Positions 21,196 to 30,210 of a stretch of 64,000 bases of DNA are shown here, piece after piece. A program made the position numbers and the translations under genes. The notes beneath the pieces are model-generated. The model was not told the DNA's origin, did no database searches, and saw nothing but the letters and a program-made list of their open reading frames with translations. The first letter of the stretch is position 1. The number at the start of each line of letters is the position of its first letter. This DNA comes from Lysobacter antibioticus (GTDB lineage Bacteria; Pseudomonadota; Gammaproteobacteria; Xanthomonadales; Xanthomonadaceae). The stretch lies in contig NZ_CP013141.1 of the NCBI RefSeq assembly GCF_001442535.1, positions 186,037 through 250,036 of the forward strand, read 5' to 3'.

Positions 21196-22131
21196 GTGAG
21201 TCAGATTCCCACCCTGGACATCCGCCGCTTCGATACCGACCGCGAGGCCTTCGTCGCCGAGCTCGGCGCGGCCTATCGCGAATGGGGCTTCGCCGGCATT
21301 CGCGGTCACGACATCTCGGACCAGCAGATCGACCGCTCCTACGACGTGTTCAAGCGTTTTTTCGCCTTGCCCGAAGAGGTCAAGCGCAAGTATCACGTCG
21401 CCGGCGGCGGCGGCGCGCGCGGCTACACCCCGTTCGGCGTGGAGACCGCCAAGGATTCCAAGCATTTCGACCTCAAGGAGTTCTGGCACGTCGGCCGCGA
21501 GATCCCGCGCGACTCCAAGTACGCCGCCGAGATGCCGCCGAACCTGTGGCCCGAGGAGATACCCGATTTTCGCGAGCAGGCCTATGGCCTATACCAGTCG
21601 CTCGACCGCCTCGGTTCGCGCGTGCTCAGTGCGTTGGCCCTGCACATCGGCCTGCCGGAGCAGTATTTCGCCGACAAGACCGATTCGGGCAACTCGATCC
21701 TGCGCCCGATCCACTACCCGCCGATCACCACCGACGATATCCCGAACGTGCGCGCCGGCGCGCACGAGGACATCAACCTGATCACCCTGCTGGTCGGCGC
21801 GAGCTCGGCCGGCCTGGAAGTGAAGTCGCGCAAGGGCGAGTGGGTGCCGTTCACCGCCGACGCCGACACCATCGTGGTCAACATCGGCGACATGCTGCAG
21901 CGCCTGACTAACCACGTATACCCCTCGACCACCCACCGCGTGGTCAACCCGCCGGGCGAGAAAGCGCGTCAGCCGCGTTATTCGACCCCGTTCTTCCTGC
22001 ACCCGAACCCGGATTTCCTGATCGACGTGCTGCCCTCGACGATCACCTCGGACAACCCGAGCCGTTACCCCGAGCCGATCACCGCCCAGGGCTACCTCGA
22101 AGAGCGCCTGCGCGAGATCAAGCTCAAGTAG
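21196..22131 (+). CDS. Isopenicillin N synthase-like 2-oxoglutarate/Fe(II)-dependent dioxygenase
   Basis: A 311-residue double-stranded beta-helix oxygenase. The iron ligands H190 and D192 (AHEDINLITLL) and H247 (STTHRVVN), and the co-substrate arginine R261 (PRYSTPFFLHP), are all present, so it should be active. The N-terminal region (PTLDIRRFDTDREAF, REWGFAGIRGHDI) matches the DIOX_N half. The substrate is not evident; plant-hormone, antibiotic and xenobiotic roles are all possible in this family. The GTG at 21196 gives the standard domain start; the ATG at 21001 lies before the 32-bp repeats and is unlikely. Confidence 0.88.
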   Translation: MSQIPTLDIRRFDTDREAFVAELGAAYREWGFAGIRGHDISDQQIDRSYDVFKRFFALPEEVKRKYHVAGGGGARGYTPFGVETAKDSKHFDLKEFWHVGREIPRDSKYAAEMPPNLWPEEIPDFREQAYGLYQSLDRLGSRVLSALALHIGLPEQYFADKTDSGNSILRPIHYPPITTDDIPNVRAGAHEDINLITLLVGASSAGLEVKSRKGEWVPFTADADTIVVNIGDMLQRLTNHVYPSTTHRVVNPPGEKARQPRYSTPFFLHPNPDFLIDVLPSTITSDNPSRYPEPITAQGYLEERLREIKLK

Positions 22132-22135
22132 GCGC

Positions 22136-22182
22136 TCGGGACTCGGGAATCGGGACTCGGGAATCGGGACTCGGGAATCGGA
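22136..22182. repeat. Short tandem repeat 'CGGGACTCGGGAATCG' x3
   Basis: A 16-nt word is repeated three times directly after the dioxygenase stop. It belongs to the GAATCGGG/CCCGATTC word family also found near 2990, 29525 and 47585; the inverse form appears at about 22396-22420 (CTCCCGATTCCC), so the whole 22136-22420 stretch can fold back on itself. Confidence 0.75.
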
Positions 22183-22252
22183 GAGGTTTCGTAATCTGGG
22201 TGGGCCGGTGAGTTTCAGCGGTTGTTCGTCGTTTGACCTCCCGCCCTGAAAG

Positions 22253-22280
22253 AAAAAGCCCGCCAACCGGCGGGCTTTTT
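22253..22280. terminator. Bidirectional intrinsic terminator 1
   Basis: A 12-bp perfect stem, AAAAAGCCCGCC paired with GGCGGGCTTTTT (loop AACC), has A and T tracts on either side. It can end both the dioxygenase transcript and the convergent protease transcript. Confidence 0.88.
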
Positions 22281-22315
22281 CCTTAAAACGCGTTCCGCAG
22301 GCCTTGCCCGTGGAC

Positions 22316-22347
22316 AAGAAAAAGCCGGCTTGCGCCGGCTTTTTCTT
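22316..22347. terminator. Bidirectional intrinsic terminator 2
   Basis: A 14-bp stem, AAGAAAAAGCCGGC paired with GCCGGCTTTTTCTT (loop TTGC), lies 36 nt past the first terminator and has the same AAAAAGCC/GGCTTTTT core. Two such elements side by side between convergent genes make strong two-way insulation. Confidence 0.88.
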
Positions 22348-22419
22348 TACCGCATCGGCCGCTCCCTGGCCCGGGCGCCGGGATCGCAACAGCGACTCCC
22401 GATTCCCTATTCCCGGCTA

Positions 22420-23568
22420 TCAGCAACCGATCGCCGTGCACAGCGGGACGATGTTGTCGTCGTTGAAGCGCGCACCGACCCAGGCGGTGCCGAAGGCGCC
22501 GATGTGCGGGCCGCTGACCACGCTGTTGACGTGGTTGCCGCTGCTCGAGTTCGGCGTGTAGTTGATCAGCCAAGCGCCGCCGCTGGCGCCGTAGGTCATA
22601 TCGCAACCCTGGACCAGGACGTTGGTGCCTTCGGTCGGCGAGTCGTAGGTCTGGCCGGCGCAGATGTTGGTGTACTGCGTGCTCAGATTGCTCGCGTAGC
22701 CGTGCGAGTAGGTGTACAGCGAGTAGGGCTGATTCCAGGCGCGGCCGAGCCAGCCGACGTAGCTGGTCACCGGCAGGCCGCTGGTCTGCTCGCCGGTCAG
22801 CTTGATCACGGCCACGTCCCAGCGGCGGGTGCCCGAGCTGATCCAGTTGGTCGGCACGCGCGCGGTGCTCCAGCCGAATTGGCCGTACGGCGCCACGCCG
22901 TAGCGCTCGGCCGGCACGAACACGAAGTTCGAGTTCCAGCCCTGGCCGAACGAATACACGCAATGCGCGGCCGTCACCAGCACCGAGTTGCCGCTGGCGA
23001 CGTTGGCGGTGCAGTACGACGAGCTGCCATTGGGCTTGGTGAAGTACAGCTTGCCGATCTTGTTCCAGGGCGAGGCCTTCCACTGGCTGGTGTAGTAGTT
23101 GCCGAGGAAGCGCGTGTACGGGTAGTGGGCGCCGTCTTTCTCGGAAGAGATCGAGGCGTCCGGCGCGGCGCCTTGGCGTGCATCGAGCGCGTCGAGCTTG
23201 TCCCAGTTAGCGCGGAAATGGCTGCGGGCCAGGTAATTGCCGAAGACCGGGGCGCTGCCGCCCGGGGCGCTGCTGGCGGTGCGCACGAGTTTGTCGGTCA
23301 GGGCCGCGGCCTGCGGCGCTGCGTCGTTGCCGCGGTCGGTCCAGACCATGGGCTTGGCCGCGGCGCGCTGGCGCTCGGTCGCGAACGGATGGGCGTAGGC
23401 GGTCTTCGCGGTGAGTTGCTGCGATTTCGGCGCGTCGATCGCGGCGATGTCGCCCTGCGGGGTGCGGATCACGGTCTCGCCGGCGATGGCCGAGGCGGTG
23501 GAAGACAGCAGTACGAGCGCGCTGAACGCGGCGAGCTGCAGGGTGGAACGGTGGCGATTGGTCTTCAT
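22420..23568 (-). CDS. Secreted trypsin-fold serine protease
   Basis: A 382-residue exported endopeptidase. It has a signal peptide (1-30), a propeptide-like region up to about residue 145, then a chymotrypsin/V8-like fold with the triad H202 (VTAAHC), D251 (RRWDVAVIKL) and S329 (GASGGAW). Cysteine pairs near 186/203, 303/322 and 377/382 suggest disulfides in a secreted enzyme. Substrate preference cannot be read reliably. Such proteases are typical of the lytic secretome of predatory Lysobacter. A GAAGGAGC ribosome-binding site precedes the ATG. Terminators lie downstream. Confidence 0.92.
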   Translation of the reverse strand: MKTNRHRSTLQLAAFSALVLLSSTASAIAGETVIRTPQGDIAAIDAPKSQQLTAKTAYAHPFATERQRAAAKPMVWTDRGNDAAPQAAALTDKLVRTASSAPGGSAPVFGNYLARSHFRANWDKLDALDARQGAAPDASISSEKDGAHYPYTRFLGNYYTSQWKASPWNKIGKLYFTKPNGSSSYCTANVASGNSVLVTAAHCVYSFGQGWNSNFVFVPAERYGVAPYGQFGWSTARVPTNWISSGTRRWDVAVIKLTGEQTSGLPVTSYVGWLGRAWNQPYSLYTYSHGYASNLSTQYTNICAGQTYDSPTEGTNVLVQGCDMTYGASGGAWLINYTPNSSSGNHVNSVVSGPHIGAFGTAWVGARFNDDNIVPLCTAIGC

Positions 23569-24115
23569 GGTGGAGCTCCTTGTGGTAGCGCTTCCCTGAG
23601 GGATGAACGGGTCGGTCCCTGTGTGACCGCTCGCGCTCCGACCCGGACGGCGCGAACGGCGTTTCGGCGCTGCTGGTGTCGATCACGACGACGGCGCAGC
23701 GACTTCCTGTTGGTGCGGACGAAAGGCTCCGCTTCCCGCGGCGCCCGGAGGGCCGCAAGCGATCGAGTGATGGTGGTGGGCCCTGCTGGGCGGTTAACCC
23801 CAACAAACGGCGGTGCCCTGGAGCGCAGGACAGGGTCGGACGGAAAAAAATCTCCGGTAGGGTCTCGGGCGGGCAGGGGCGGGGCCGCTTTCGCCAAGCC
23901 GAAAGCCCGTAGCGGCGCGGGTTTCAGCAGTCCGGGCCCGGTTCGGGCCGGGGCCGCGGATGTTGCAGACGTGAATCACCCGGGCCGCGATCCGGAGGGC
24001 GCAGCCGAGCGGTCACCGATGGCCGCGATGCGGGTTTCGCGGACGGATCGGCCGGCGAGGGCTCTGATCGGCCAGGCGTTCAGCCCGGCAATCAGTCCGG
24101 CAATCAGCCGAGGAG
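23569..24115. other. Long GC-rich spacer upstream of the protease gene
   Basis: This is 547 nt with no supportable gene. A minus-strand frame at 23565-23897 is Arg/Pro-rich, overlaps the protease start and has no motif. A short direct repeat (CAGTCCGGCAAT / CAATCAGTCCGGC) lies near 24090. The protease promoter must lie in the right part of its upstream 100-200 nt, but I cannot place it. Confidence 0.45.
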
Positions 24116-24652
24116 TCAGTCGGCTACGGCGACGCCGGCTTCGCGCAGGGCCTCGCGCCAGGCCGTCCACTTCGTCTCGTTGCGCTGCGAGGCGTTGGCC
24201 GGGCTGGTCGAGGGCAGCCGGCGCAGGATCAGGTCCGGGCGGGCCAGCGGCTTGAGGACGAAGCGGCGGAACGCGTGTTCGGCCTTGGCGCCGTTGAACA
24301 GCAGGGTGCGTACCTGCCGATGGCGAGCCAGGAAGCCGGGGAAGTCGTTGGCGACCGCGGTCTCGTCGCGGATCGCCGAGTCCAGGCTGCCCTCGCGCTC
24401 GCATTCGGCAAGCACGTCCCACAGGGCGATGCCGGCGGCGCGCAGGCGCTCCAGCCGCTGTTCGTACGCCAATTCCGGGCCGGCGCCGACCGCCGCGCCC
24501 ATGATCGGCCAGAAGCGGTTCCGCGGATGGGCGTAATAGCGCCCTGCGGTGAGCGAAGCGGCCCCGGGCATGCTGCCGAGCACCAGTACTTTGGCGTCGG
24601 GAGCCTCGATCGGCGCGAAGCTGTGCAGGGTGGGCGAGGGCGTTGGGCTCAT
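24116..24652 (-). CDS. DNA-deoxyinosine glycosylase (uracil-DNA glycosylase superfamily)
   Basis: A 178-residue protein of the Mug/UDG superfamily branch that excises hypoxanthine from deaminated DNA. Family blocks are LVLGSMPGAASL, the RYYAHPRNRFWPIMG motif, an ALWDVLAEC strand and, near the end, LFNGAKAEHAFRR and LPSTSPAN (the position of the minor-groove loop). The ATG at 24652 (MSPTPSPTLHSFAPI) precedes the conserved core; the frame upstream lies in a palindromic repeat. It is divergent from tpiA. Confidence 0.85.
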   Translation of the reverse strand: MSPTPSPTLHSFAPIEAPDAKVLVLGSMPGAASLTAGRYYAHPRNRFWPIMGAAVGAGPELAYEQRLERLRAAGIALWDVLAECEREGSLDSAIRDETAVANDFPGFLARHRQVRTLLFNGAKAEHAFRRFVLKPLARPDLILRRLPSTSPANASQRNETKWTAWREALREAGVAVAD

Positions 24653-24661
24653 GCGGGGCGG

Positions 24662-24802
24662 GGGAGGGGATGAGTATCGAGTGCGCAGGAGTGAGGAACG
24701 AGCAGGGCGGCATCTCACTAAGTAGGGGCGGACGCGCCGGAAACGAGGGCGGCGAGCCGCTGCGCTCGTTCCTCGCTCCTCTCCACTGACGCCTCTCCAC
24801 TC
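24662..24802. repeat. Intergenic palindromic repeat, 'GAGTGAGGAACGAG' family
   Basis: GAGTGAGGAACGAGCAG on the left pairs in inverse with CTCGTTCCTCGCTCC on the right, with GGCGGACGCGCCGG between. The same words make up the trpB-trpA unit and the nuoM-nuoN spacer. It lies in the divergent promoter gap of tpiA and the glycosylase. Confidence 0.75.
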
Positions 24803-24853
24803 AGTCCTGGTCGATGAATGTAAACTGCGCGCCTCAGCATCAAGGGAGTCGCC

Positions 24854-25606
24854 ATGCGCCGCAGGATCGTCGCCGGAAACTGGAAGCTGCACGGCAGCCG
24901 CGAGTTCGCTTTCGCCTTGCTCGACGAAGTCGCAGCGCAAACGCCGCCGTCCGGTGTCGAACGCCTGATCCTACCGCCGCTGCCGTACCTGGGCGAGCTG
25001 ATCGAACACTATGGCGAGCGCGGCCTGAGCTTCGGCGCCCAGGACGTGAGCAGCAACGAGAAGGGCGCCTACACCGGCGAAGTCTCCGCCGCGATGCTCA
25101 AGGACGTCGGCGCCGGCTACGGCCTGGTCGGCCACTCCGAGCGCCGCCAGTACCACGCCGAAAGCAGTGAACTGGTCGCGCGCAAGTTCGCCGCCGCCAA
25201 GGCCGCCGGGCTGGTGCCGATCCTGTGCATCGGCGAGACCCTGGCCGAGCGCGAAGACGGCCAGACCCAGTGGCGCCTGCAGGAACAACTGGCGCCGATT
25301 TTCGAGTTGCTCGGCGTGGCCGCGCTGGAAGGCGCGATCGTGGCCTACGAGCCGGTCTGGGCCATCGGCACCGGCAAGACCGCCACGCCCGAACAGGCCC
25401 AGGACGTCCACGCATTCATTCGTAGCGAAATCGCTTCACACGATGCTACAATCGCTGGCTCGCTACCGATCCTTTACGGCGGAAGCGTGAAAGCCGACAA
25501 CGCCGCCGCGCTGTTTTCCCAGCCGGACGTCGATGGCGGCCTGGTCGGCGGCGCCTCCCTGGTCGCAGCGGACTTCAACGCCATCGCACTCGCGGCGGCA
25601 CCCTGA
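24854..25606 (+). CDS. tpiA: Triosephosphate isomerase
   Basis: Interconverts dihydroxyacetone phosphate and glyceraldehyde 3-phosphate in glycolysis and gluconeogenesis. The 250-residue barrel has K11 (GNWKLHG), H94 (VGHSERR), E166 (AYEPVWAIGTG) and the phosphate loop YGGSVKADN. AGGGAGTC lies upstream of the ATG at 24854, and a TAAACT -10-like box sits at 24821-24826. secG follows after 73 nt, the usual order in gammaproteobacteria. Confidence 0.98.
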   Translation: MRRRIVAGNWKLHGSREFAFALLDEVAAQTPPSGVERLILPPLPYLGELIEHYGERGLSFGAQDVSSNEKGAYTGEVSAAMLKDVGAGYGLVGHSERRQYHAESSELVARKFAAAKAAGLVPILCIGETLAEREDGQTQWRLQEQLAPIFELLGVAALEGAIVAYEPVWAIGTGKTATPEQAQDVHAFIRSEIASHDATIAGSLPILYGGSVKADNAAALFSQPDVDGGLVGGASLVAADFNAIALAAAP

Positions 25607-25679
25607 TCGAGCGGGCCCGATGAACCTCGTGGGCCCGGCACGGTCGTAACAAGCAGTCCGAATCGAAGAATCCTTAACG

Positions 25680-26174
25680 ATGCTGTTGTTCCTCAACGTC
25701 ATCTATGTGTTGATCGCGATCGCCATGATCGCGCTGATCCTGATGCAGCGCGGCGCGGGTGCGCAGGCGGGCTCGGGTTTCGGCGGCGGTGCCTCGGCGA
25801 CCGTGTTCGGTGCCCGCGGTTCGTCGAACTTCCTGTCCAAGGCCACCAAGTGGCTGGCGATCGCGTTTTTCGTGATCAGCCTCTTCATGGCCTGGCAGGC
25901 GAGTCGCACCGCGGTCACCCCGGACAAGCCCAGTGTCGGTCTCATGGGCAGCGTCCCGCAGGCGACGGCTCCGGCTCCGTCGGCGACCGCTGCTCCGGCC
26001 GCCAGCACCCCGGCGGCTCCGGCCACCAGCGTGCCGCAGGCTCCGGCAAGCCAGTCCGCTCCGGCGACGGCTCCGGCACCCGCGACCCAGGTTCCGGCGG
26101 CTCCGGCCACCGTGCCGACGCAGGTTCCGGCCGAGCAGGCAGCCCCGGCAAAGCAGCCGACTACTGGCGGCTGA
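25680..26174 (+). CDS. secG: Protein translocase subunit SecG
   Basis: Small Sec translocon subunit that supports SecYE during export. Two membrane helices (residues about 1-22 and 52-73) flank the conserved cytosolic loop RGAGAQAGSGFGGGASATVFG and GSSNFLSK. At 164 residues it is longer than E. coli SecG (110) because of a low-complexity Ala/Pro tail made of repeated (A/T)PA(S/T/P) units from about residue 92. It lies between tpiA and tRNA-Leu, a conserved order. Confidence 0.95.
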   Translation: MLLFLNVIYVLIAIAMIALILMQRGAGAQAGSGFGGGASATVFGARGSSNFLSKATKWLAIAFFVISLFMAWQASRTAVTPDKPSVGLMGSVPQATAPAPSATAAPAASTPAAPATSVPQAPASQSAPATAPAPATQVPAAPATVPTQVPAEQAAPAKQPTTGG

Positions 26175-26296
26175 GATAAACAGGTTAAAATAGAGTTCCA
26201 GCGCCCCGCTCGGATGGCGGGGCAGGTCAGCGATGACCGAGCGACTTCGCAAGACCCTTGTGAAGTCGAAGCCAGGATGGCTTGGTTGGATACAGT

Positions 26297-26381
26297 GCCC
26301 AGATGGCGGAATTGGTAGACGCACTACCTTGAGGTGGTAGCGACTTAGGTCGTGGGGGTTCGAGTCCCCCTTTGGGCACCA
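26297..26381 (+). tRNA. tRNA-Leu (anticodon GAG)
   Basis: An 85-nt class II tRNA. The acceptor GCCCAGA pairs with TTTGGGC, followed by A and an encoded CCA. The anticodon stem CTACC/GGTAG closes the loop TTGAGGT, giving GAG. The long variable arm CGACTTAGGTCG and T arm GGGGGTTCGAGTCCCCC are intact. It sits between secG and nuoA, as in related genomes. Confidence 0.96.
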
Positions 26382-26559
26382 TTCCATTCCTAGCTTCACA
26401 CTCCTAGCTCCAAGCAATTCGCAACTCGCACCACGGTACGCAGGTGCGGCACGCACGGCGGGCCGCGACCCGCCGTCCCAACGACTGGGCGCCCGGGCGC
26501 CAAGCCAAGGTCGCGGAAACGCGCCCATGTAGCCGAACAAGTAGCCGAGAGAACACCGC

Positions 26560-26916
26560 GTGCTGGCCGAATACCTGCCGACTCTGTTGTTCCTGATCGT
26601 CGCCAGCGTCATTGGCGTCGCCCTGTTGGTAGTAGGCAATACGCTCGGGCCCAAGCGCCCGACTGCGGAGAAACTGTCTCCGTACGAATGCGGCTTCGAA
26701 GCCTTCGAAGACGCGCGCATGCAATTCGACGTGCGCTACTACCTGATCGCCATCCAGTTCATCATCTTCGACCTGGAAATCATCTTCATCGTGCCTTGGG
26801 CCACGGTGTTCCGAGACCTCGGACCGATCGGCCTGATCGAGATGGGCATTTTCGCCAGCATGCTCCTGCTCGGCTTCGTTTACGTCTGGAAGAAGGGAGC
26901 GCTCGAATGGGAGTGA
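26560..26916 (+). CDS. nuoA: NADH-quinone oxidoreductase subunit A
   Basis: Membrane-arm subunit next to the quinone chamber. It has 118 residues and three predicted helices, with the conserved loop [21 protein letters not shown] between the first two; the C-G of ECG is the residue pair known to change exposure in complex I states. The start is a GTG at 26560, as no ATG fits. The first gene of the complex I operon, it overlaps nuoB by 10 nt. A hairpin without a T tract (26455-26476) lies in the leader. Confidence 0.96.
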   Translation: MLAEYLPTLLFLIVASVIGVALLVVGNTLGPKRPTAEKLSPYECGFEAFEDARMQFDVRYYLIAIQFIIFDLEIIFIVPWATVFRDLGPIGLIEMGIFASMLLLGFVYVWKKGALEWE

Positions 26917-27494
26917 TCCAAACCGTTGGCGACAAGGTTTCGGGCCTGATGCACAACCCGATCCCGGAAGGCCGCCTCGACGACATCCTGCGCCCGGAAG
27001 GCGAGAACCCGCTGCTGCAGCAGGGTTTCGTGACCACCAATCTGGACACGCTCTGGAACTGGGCGCGCACCGGCTCGATGTGGCCGATGACCTTCGGTCT
27101 GGCCTGCTGCGCGGTCGAGATGATGCACGCCGGCGCTTCGCGCCTGGACCTGGACCGTTACGGCGTGGTGTTCCGCCCGTCGCCGCGCCAGTCCGACGTG
27201 ATGATCGTCGCCGGCACCCTGGTCAACAAGATGGCCCCGGCGTTGCGCAAGGTCTACGACCAGATGCCCGACCCGAAGTGGGTGATCTCGATGGGCAGCT
27301 GCGCCAACGGCGGCGGCTACTACCACTATTCCTATGCGGTCGTGCGCGGTTGCGACCGCGTGGTGCCGGTCGACGTCTACGTTCCCGGCTGCCCGCCGAC
27401 CGCCGAAGCGCTGGTCTACGGCATCCTGCAGTTGCAGCGCAAGATCCGCCGCGGCACCAACTTCGGCGATCACAAGCAAGGCGTCCGCGAATGA
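26907..27494 (+). CDS. nuoB: NADH-quinone oxidoreductase subunit B
   Basis: Peripheral-arm PSST subunit that carries the terminal cluster N2, the electron donor to quinone. Cluster ligands are seen in [25 protein letters not shown] and [11 protein letters not shown]. Length is 195 residues. The ATG at 26907 is placed eight nucleotides after AAGGGAG, inside the end of nuoA; ATGA overlaps the nuoC start at the other end. Confidence 0.97.
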   Translation: MGVIQTVGDKVSGLMHNPIPEGRLDDILRPEGENPLLQQGFVTTNLDTLWNWARTGSMWPMTFGLACCAVEMMHAGASRLDLDRYGVVFRPSPRQSDVMIVAGTLVNKMAPALRKVYDQMPDPKWVISMGSCANGGGYYHYSYAVVRGCDRVVPVDVYVPGCPPTAEALVYGILQLQRKIRRGTNFGDHKQGVRE

Positions 27495-28210
27495 GCACTG
27501 CGAACCTTGCCGAGCGTCTGCGCGAACGTTTCGCCGACGCTCTGGTCGTCGTGGCCGAACCGCGCGGCGAACTGACCCTCGAAGTCTCTCCGGCCGCCTG
27601 GCTGGCCGCGGCGCGCGCCCTGCGCGACGAGTTCGGTTTCGAGCAATGCGTCGACGTCAGCGGCGTCGACTACCTGAGCTACGGCGGCGACGAGTGGAGC
27701 ACCGACGTCTCCTCGGAAGGTTTCTCGCGCGGCGTCGAAGGCAAGAGCGCCGGCCGTTTCCGTTGGGGCGAGTCGCCCAACGGAGATGCCTCGACGCCGG
27801 AGCGCCGCTTCGCCGCGGTCGCCCATCTGCTGTCGTGCCAGCACAACTATCGCCTGCGCTTGAAGACGTTCGCCCAGAACGACGACCTGCCGGTGGTGGG
27901 CTCGCTGACCTCGATCTGGCCGGGTGTGAATTGGTTCGAGCGCGAAGCCTTCGACCTCTACGGCATCATCTTCGAAGGCCATCCGGACCTGCGCCGCATC
28001 CTGACCGACTACGGTTTCGTCGGCTATCCGTTCCGCAAGGACTTCCCCCTGATCGGCAACGTCGAAGTGCGTTACGACGCCGAGAAGAAGCGCGTGGTCT
28101 ACGAGCCGGTCTCGATCGAGCCGCGCGTCGGCGTGCCGCGCGTGATCCGCGACGACGCGCGCTACCAGACCGCCGTCGGCGAAGCCGCCCAGCGCGGCGA
28201 GGTGAAGTGA
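27491..28210 (+). CDS. nuoC: NADH-quinone oxidoreductase subunit C
   Basis: The 30-kDa hydrophilic subunit that binds NuoD. The signature ERE(A/T)[23 protein letters not shown] is intact. At 239 residues it has an internal stretch (about residues 77-112, [19 protein letters not shown] and a following charged part) between VDYLSYG and the [11 protein letters not shown] strand that is absent from short NuoC proteins. The ATG at 27491 overlaps the nuoB stop (ATGA), and the stop overlaps the nuoD start by one base. Confidence 0.96.
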   Translation: MSTANLAERLRERFADALVVVAEPRGELTLEVSPAAWLAAARALRDEFGFEQCVDVSGVDYLSYGGDEWSTDVSSEGFSRGVEGKSAGRFRWGESPNGDASTPERRFAAVAHLLSCQHNYRLRLKTFAQNDDLPVVGSLTSIWPGVNWFEREAFDLYGIIFEGHPDLRRILTDYGFVGYPFRKDFPLIGNVEVRYDAEKKRVVYEPVSIEPRVGVPRVIRDDARYQTAVGEAAQRGEVK

Positions 28211-29520
28211 TGTCCAACCCCGCCACCACGATGCCGTTCGTCAACAGCGGCACCTCGGGCCTCAACAACGCCGAGATCCGCAACTACACGCTCAACTTCG
28301 GTCCCCAGCATCCGGCCGCGCACGGCGTGCTGCGCCTGATCCTGGAAATGGACGGCGAAGTCGTGCAACGCGCCGATCCGCACATCGGCCTGCTGCACCG
28401 CGGCACCGAGAAGCTGGCCGAGTCCAAGCCGTTCAACCAGTCGATCGGCTACATGGATCGCCTGGATTACGTGTCGATGATGTGCAACGAGCACGCCTAC
28501 GTGCGCGCGATCGAAACCCTGATGGGAATCGAGGCGCCCGAGCGTGCGCAGTACATCCGCACCATGTTCGACGAAATCACCCGCATCCTGAACCACCTGA
28601 TGTGGGTCGGTTCCAACGCGCTCGACCTGGGCGCGATGGCGGTGTTCCTGTACGCCTTCCGCGAGCGCGAAGAGCTCATGGACTGCTACGAAGCGGTCAG
28701 CGGCGCGCGCATGCACGCCGCCTACTACCGTCCCGGCGGCGTCTATCGCGATCTGCCCGAGAGGATGCCGAAGTACAAGGAATCGCCGTGGAAGAAAGGC
28801 AATAGCCTCAAGCGCTTCAACGAGTGGCGCGAAGGCTCGATGCTCGACTACCTGGATGCGTTCACCGACGATTTCCCCAAGCGCGTCGACGAGTACGAGA
28901 CGCTGCTGACCGATAACCGCATTTGGAAGCAGCGCACCGTCGGCGTGGGCGTGATCTCGCCGGAGCAGGCCCTGGCCTGGGGCATGACCGGTCCGATGAT
29001 CCGCGGCTCCGGCATCGCCTGGGACCTGCGCAAGAAGCAGCCCTACGCCAAGTACGCCGAGGTCGATTTCGACATCCCGGTCGGCGTCAACGGCGATTGC
29101 TACGACCGTTACCTGGTGCGGGTCGCGGAAATGCGCGAGTCCACCCGCATCATCAAGCAGTGCGTGAAGTGGCTGCGCGCCAATCCCGGCCCCGTGATCG
29201 TCGACAACTTCAAGGTCGCCCCGCCCAAGCGCGAGGAGATGAAGGACGACATGGAAGCCCTGATCCATCACTTCAAGCTGTTCTCCGAAGGCTATTGCGT
29301 GCCGGCCGGCGAGACCTATGCCGCGGTCGAGGCGCCCAAGGGCGAGTTCGGCTGCTACCTGGTCTCCGACGGCGCCAACAAGCCGTTCCGGGTCAAGCTG
29401 CGCGCGCCGGGCTTCGCCCACCTGTCGTCGATGGACGAGGTCGTGAAGGGCCACATGCTCGCCGACGTGGTGGCGATGATCGGCACCTACGACATCGTGT
29501 TCGGCGAGATCGATCGGTGA
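28210..29520 (+). CDS. nuoD: NADH-quinone oxidoreductase subunit D
   Basis: The 49-kDa subunit that forms the quinone pocket with Nuo[16 protein letters not shown] contains the quinone-site histidine loop, and [12 protein letters not shown] and [15 protein letters not shown] are further family blocks. Length is 436 residues. It starts at the TGATG shared with the nuoC stop. The tight operon spacing is broken after this gene by a 151-nt palindromic repeat. Confidence 0.98.
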   Translation: MSNPATTMPFVNSGTSGLNNAEIRNYTLNFGPQHPAAHGVLRLILEMDGEVVQRADPHIGLLHRGTEKLAESKPFNQSIGYMDRLDYVSMMCNEHAYVRAIETLMGIEAPERAQYIRTMFDEITRILNHLMWVGSNALDLGAMAVFLYAFREREELMDCYEAVSGARMHAAYYRPGGVYRDLPERMPKYKESPWKKGNSLKRFNEWREGSMLDYLDAFTDDFPKRVDEYETLLTDNRIWKQRTVGVGVISPEQALAWGMTGPMIRGSGIAWDLRKKQPYAKYAEVDFDIPVGVNGDCYDRYLVRVAEMRESTRIIKQCVKWLRANPGPVIVDNFKVAPPKREEMKDDMEALIHHFKLFSEGYCVPAGETYAAVEAPKGEFGCYLVSDGANKPFRVKLRAPGFAHLSSMDEVVKGHMLADVVAMIGTYDIVFGEIDR

Positions 29521-29671
29521 AGGCGACAATCGGGAATCGGGAAAGGGGAATCGATAAAGCTGAGGTCGTGTGGTTTTACGCCGAGCTTCTCCGATTCGCC
29601 CGCTCCGCCTTCTCGCTTTTACGCTTTTCCCGACTCTCGATTCCCCATTCCCGATTCCCGGCTTTACCCTT
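29521..29671. repeat. Palindromic repeat inside the nuo operon (nuoD-nuoE)
   Basis: AATCGGGAATCGGGAAAGGGGAATCG on the left is mirrored by CGATTCCCCATTCCCGATTCCC on the right, allowing a long hairpin with a loop of about 80 nt. It has the same word family as the repeats near 2990, 22136 and 47585. The right arm ends only about 10 nt before the nuoE ATG, so structure here could affect nuoE initiation or mRNA decay. Confidence 0.8.
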
Positions 29672-30199
29672 ATGAAAGCGACAGGCAATTTCGAAGCCAC
29701 CCAGCACGTCGATCCGATGCTCGCGCTGTCGGACCAGACGCGTGCGCATATCGATCACTGGCTGAGCAAGTTTCCGCCGGACCGTAAGCGCTCGGCGGTG
29801 CTGCAGGGTCTGCATGCGGCGCAGGAACAGAACGGCGGTTGGTTGACCGACGAGCTGATCGCCGCGGTCGCCAAGTACCTGAGCCTGCCGCCGGTGTGGG
29901 CTTACGAGGTCGCCAGCTTCTACTCGATGTTCGAGACCGAGAAAGTCGGCCGCAACAACGTCGCTTTCTGCACCAACATCAGCTGCTGGCTCAACGGCGC
30001 CGAGGACCTGGTCCGGCACGCCGAGAAGAAGCTCGGCTGCAAGCTCGGCGAATCCACCGCCGACGGCCGCGTCTTCCTCAAGCGCGAGGAAGAGTGCCTG
30101 GCCGCGTGCTGCGGCGCGCCGGTGGTCGTCGTCAATGGTCATTACCACGAGAAGCTCGACGCGACCCAGGTCGACGCGCTGCTCGACGGTTTGAAGTGA
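29672..30199 (+). CDS. nuoE: NADH-quinone oxidoreductase subunit E
   Basis: The 24-kDa subunit with the off-path [2Fe-2S] cluster N1a. Ligands are in FCTNISCWLNGA and ECLAACCGAP. The 175-residue protein starts at the ATG at 29672 (MKATGNFEA); the frame extends upstream only through the repeat. The stop TGA is overlapped by a GTG in frame with nuoF, but the better nuoF start is 11 nt further on. Confidence 0.96.
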   Translation: MKATGNFEATQHVDPMLALSDQTRAHIDHWLSKFPPDRKRSAVLQGLHAAQEQNGGWLTDELIAAVAKYLSLPPVWAYEVASFYSMFETEKVGRNNVAFCTNISCWLNGAEDLVRHAEKKLGCKLGESTADGRVFLKREEECLAACCGAPVVVVNGHYHEKLDATQVDALLDGLK

Positions 30200-30210
30200 G
30201 GTCGGCCCCG

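Noticed and set aside
23565..23897. A 110-codon minus-strand frame upstream of the protease
   Set aside because: Arg/Pro-rich, overlaps the protease start by a few bases, no ribosome-binding site and no motif.
26455..26476. Hairpin upstream of nuoA as a terminator for tRNA-Leu
   Set aside because: The 8-bp stem has no following T tract; it may be a leader structure but there is no support for termination.
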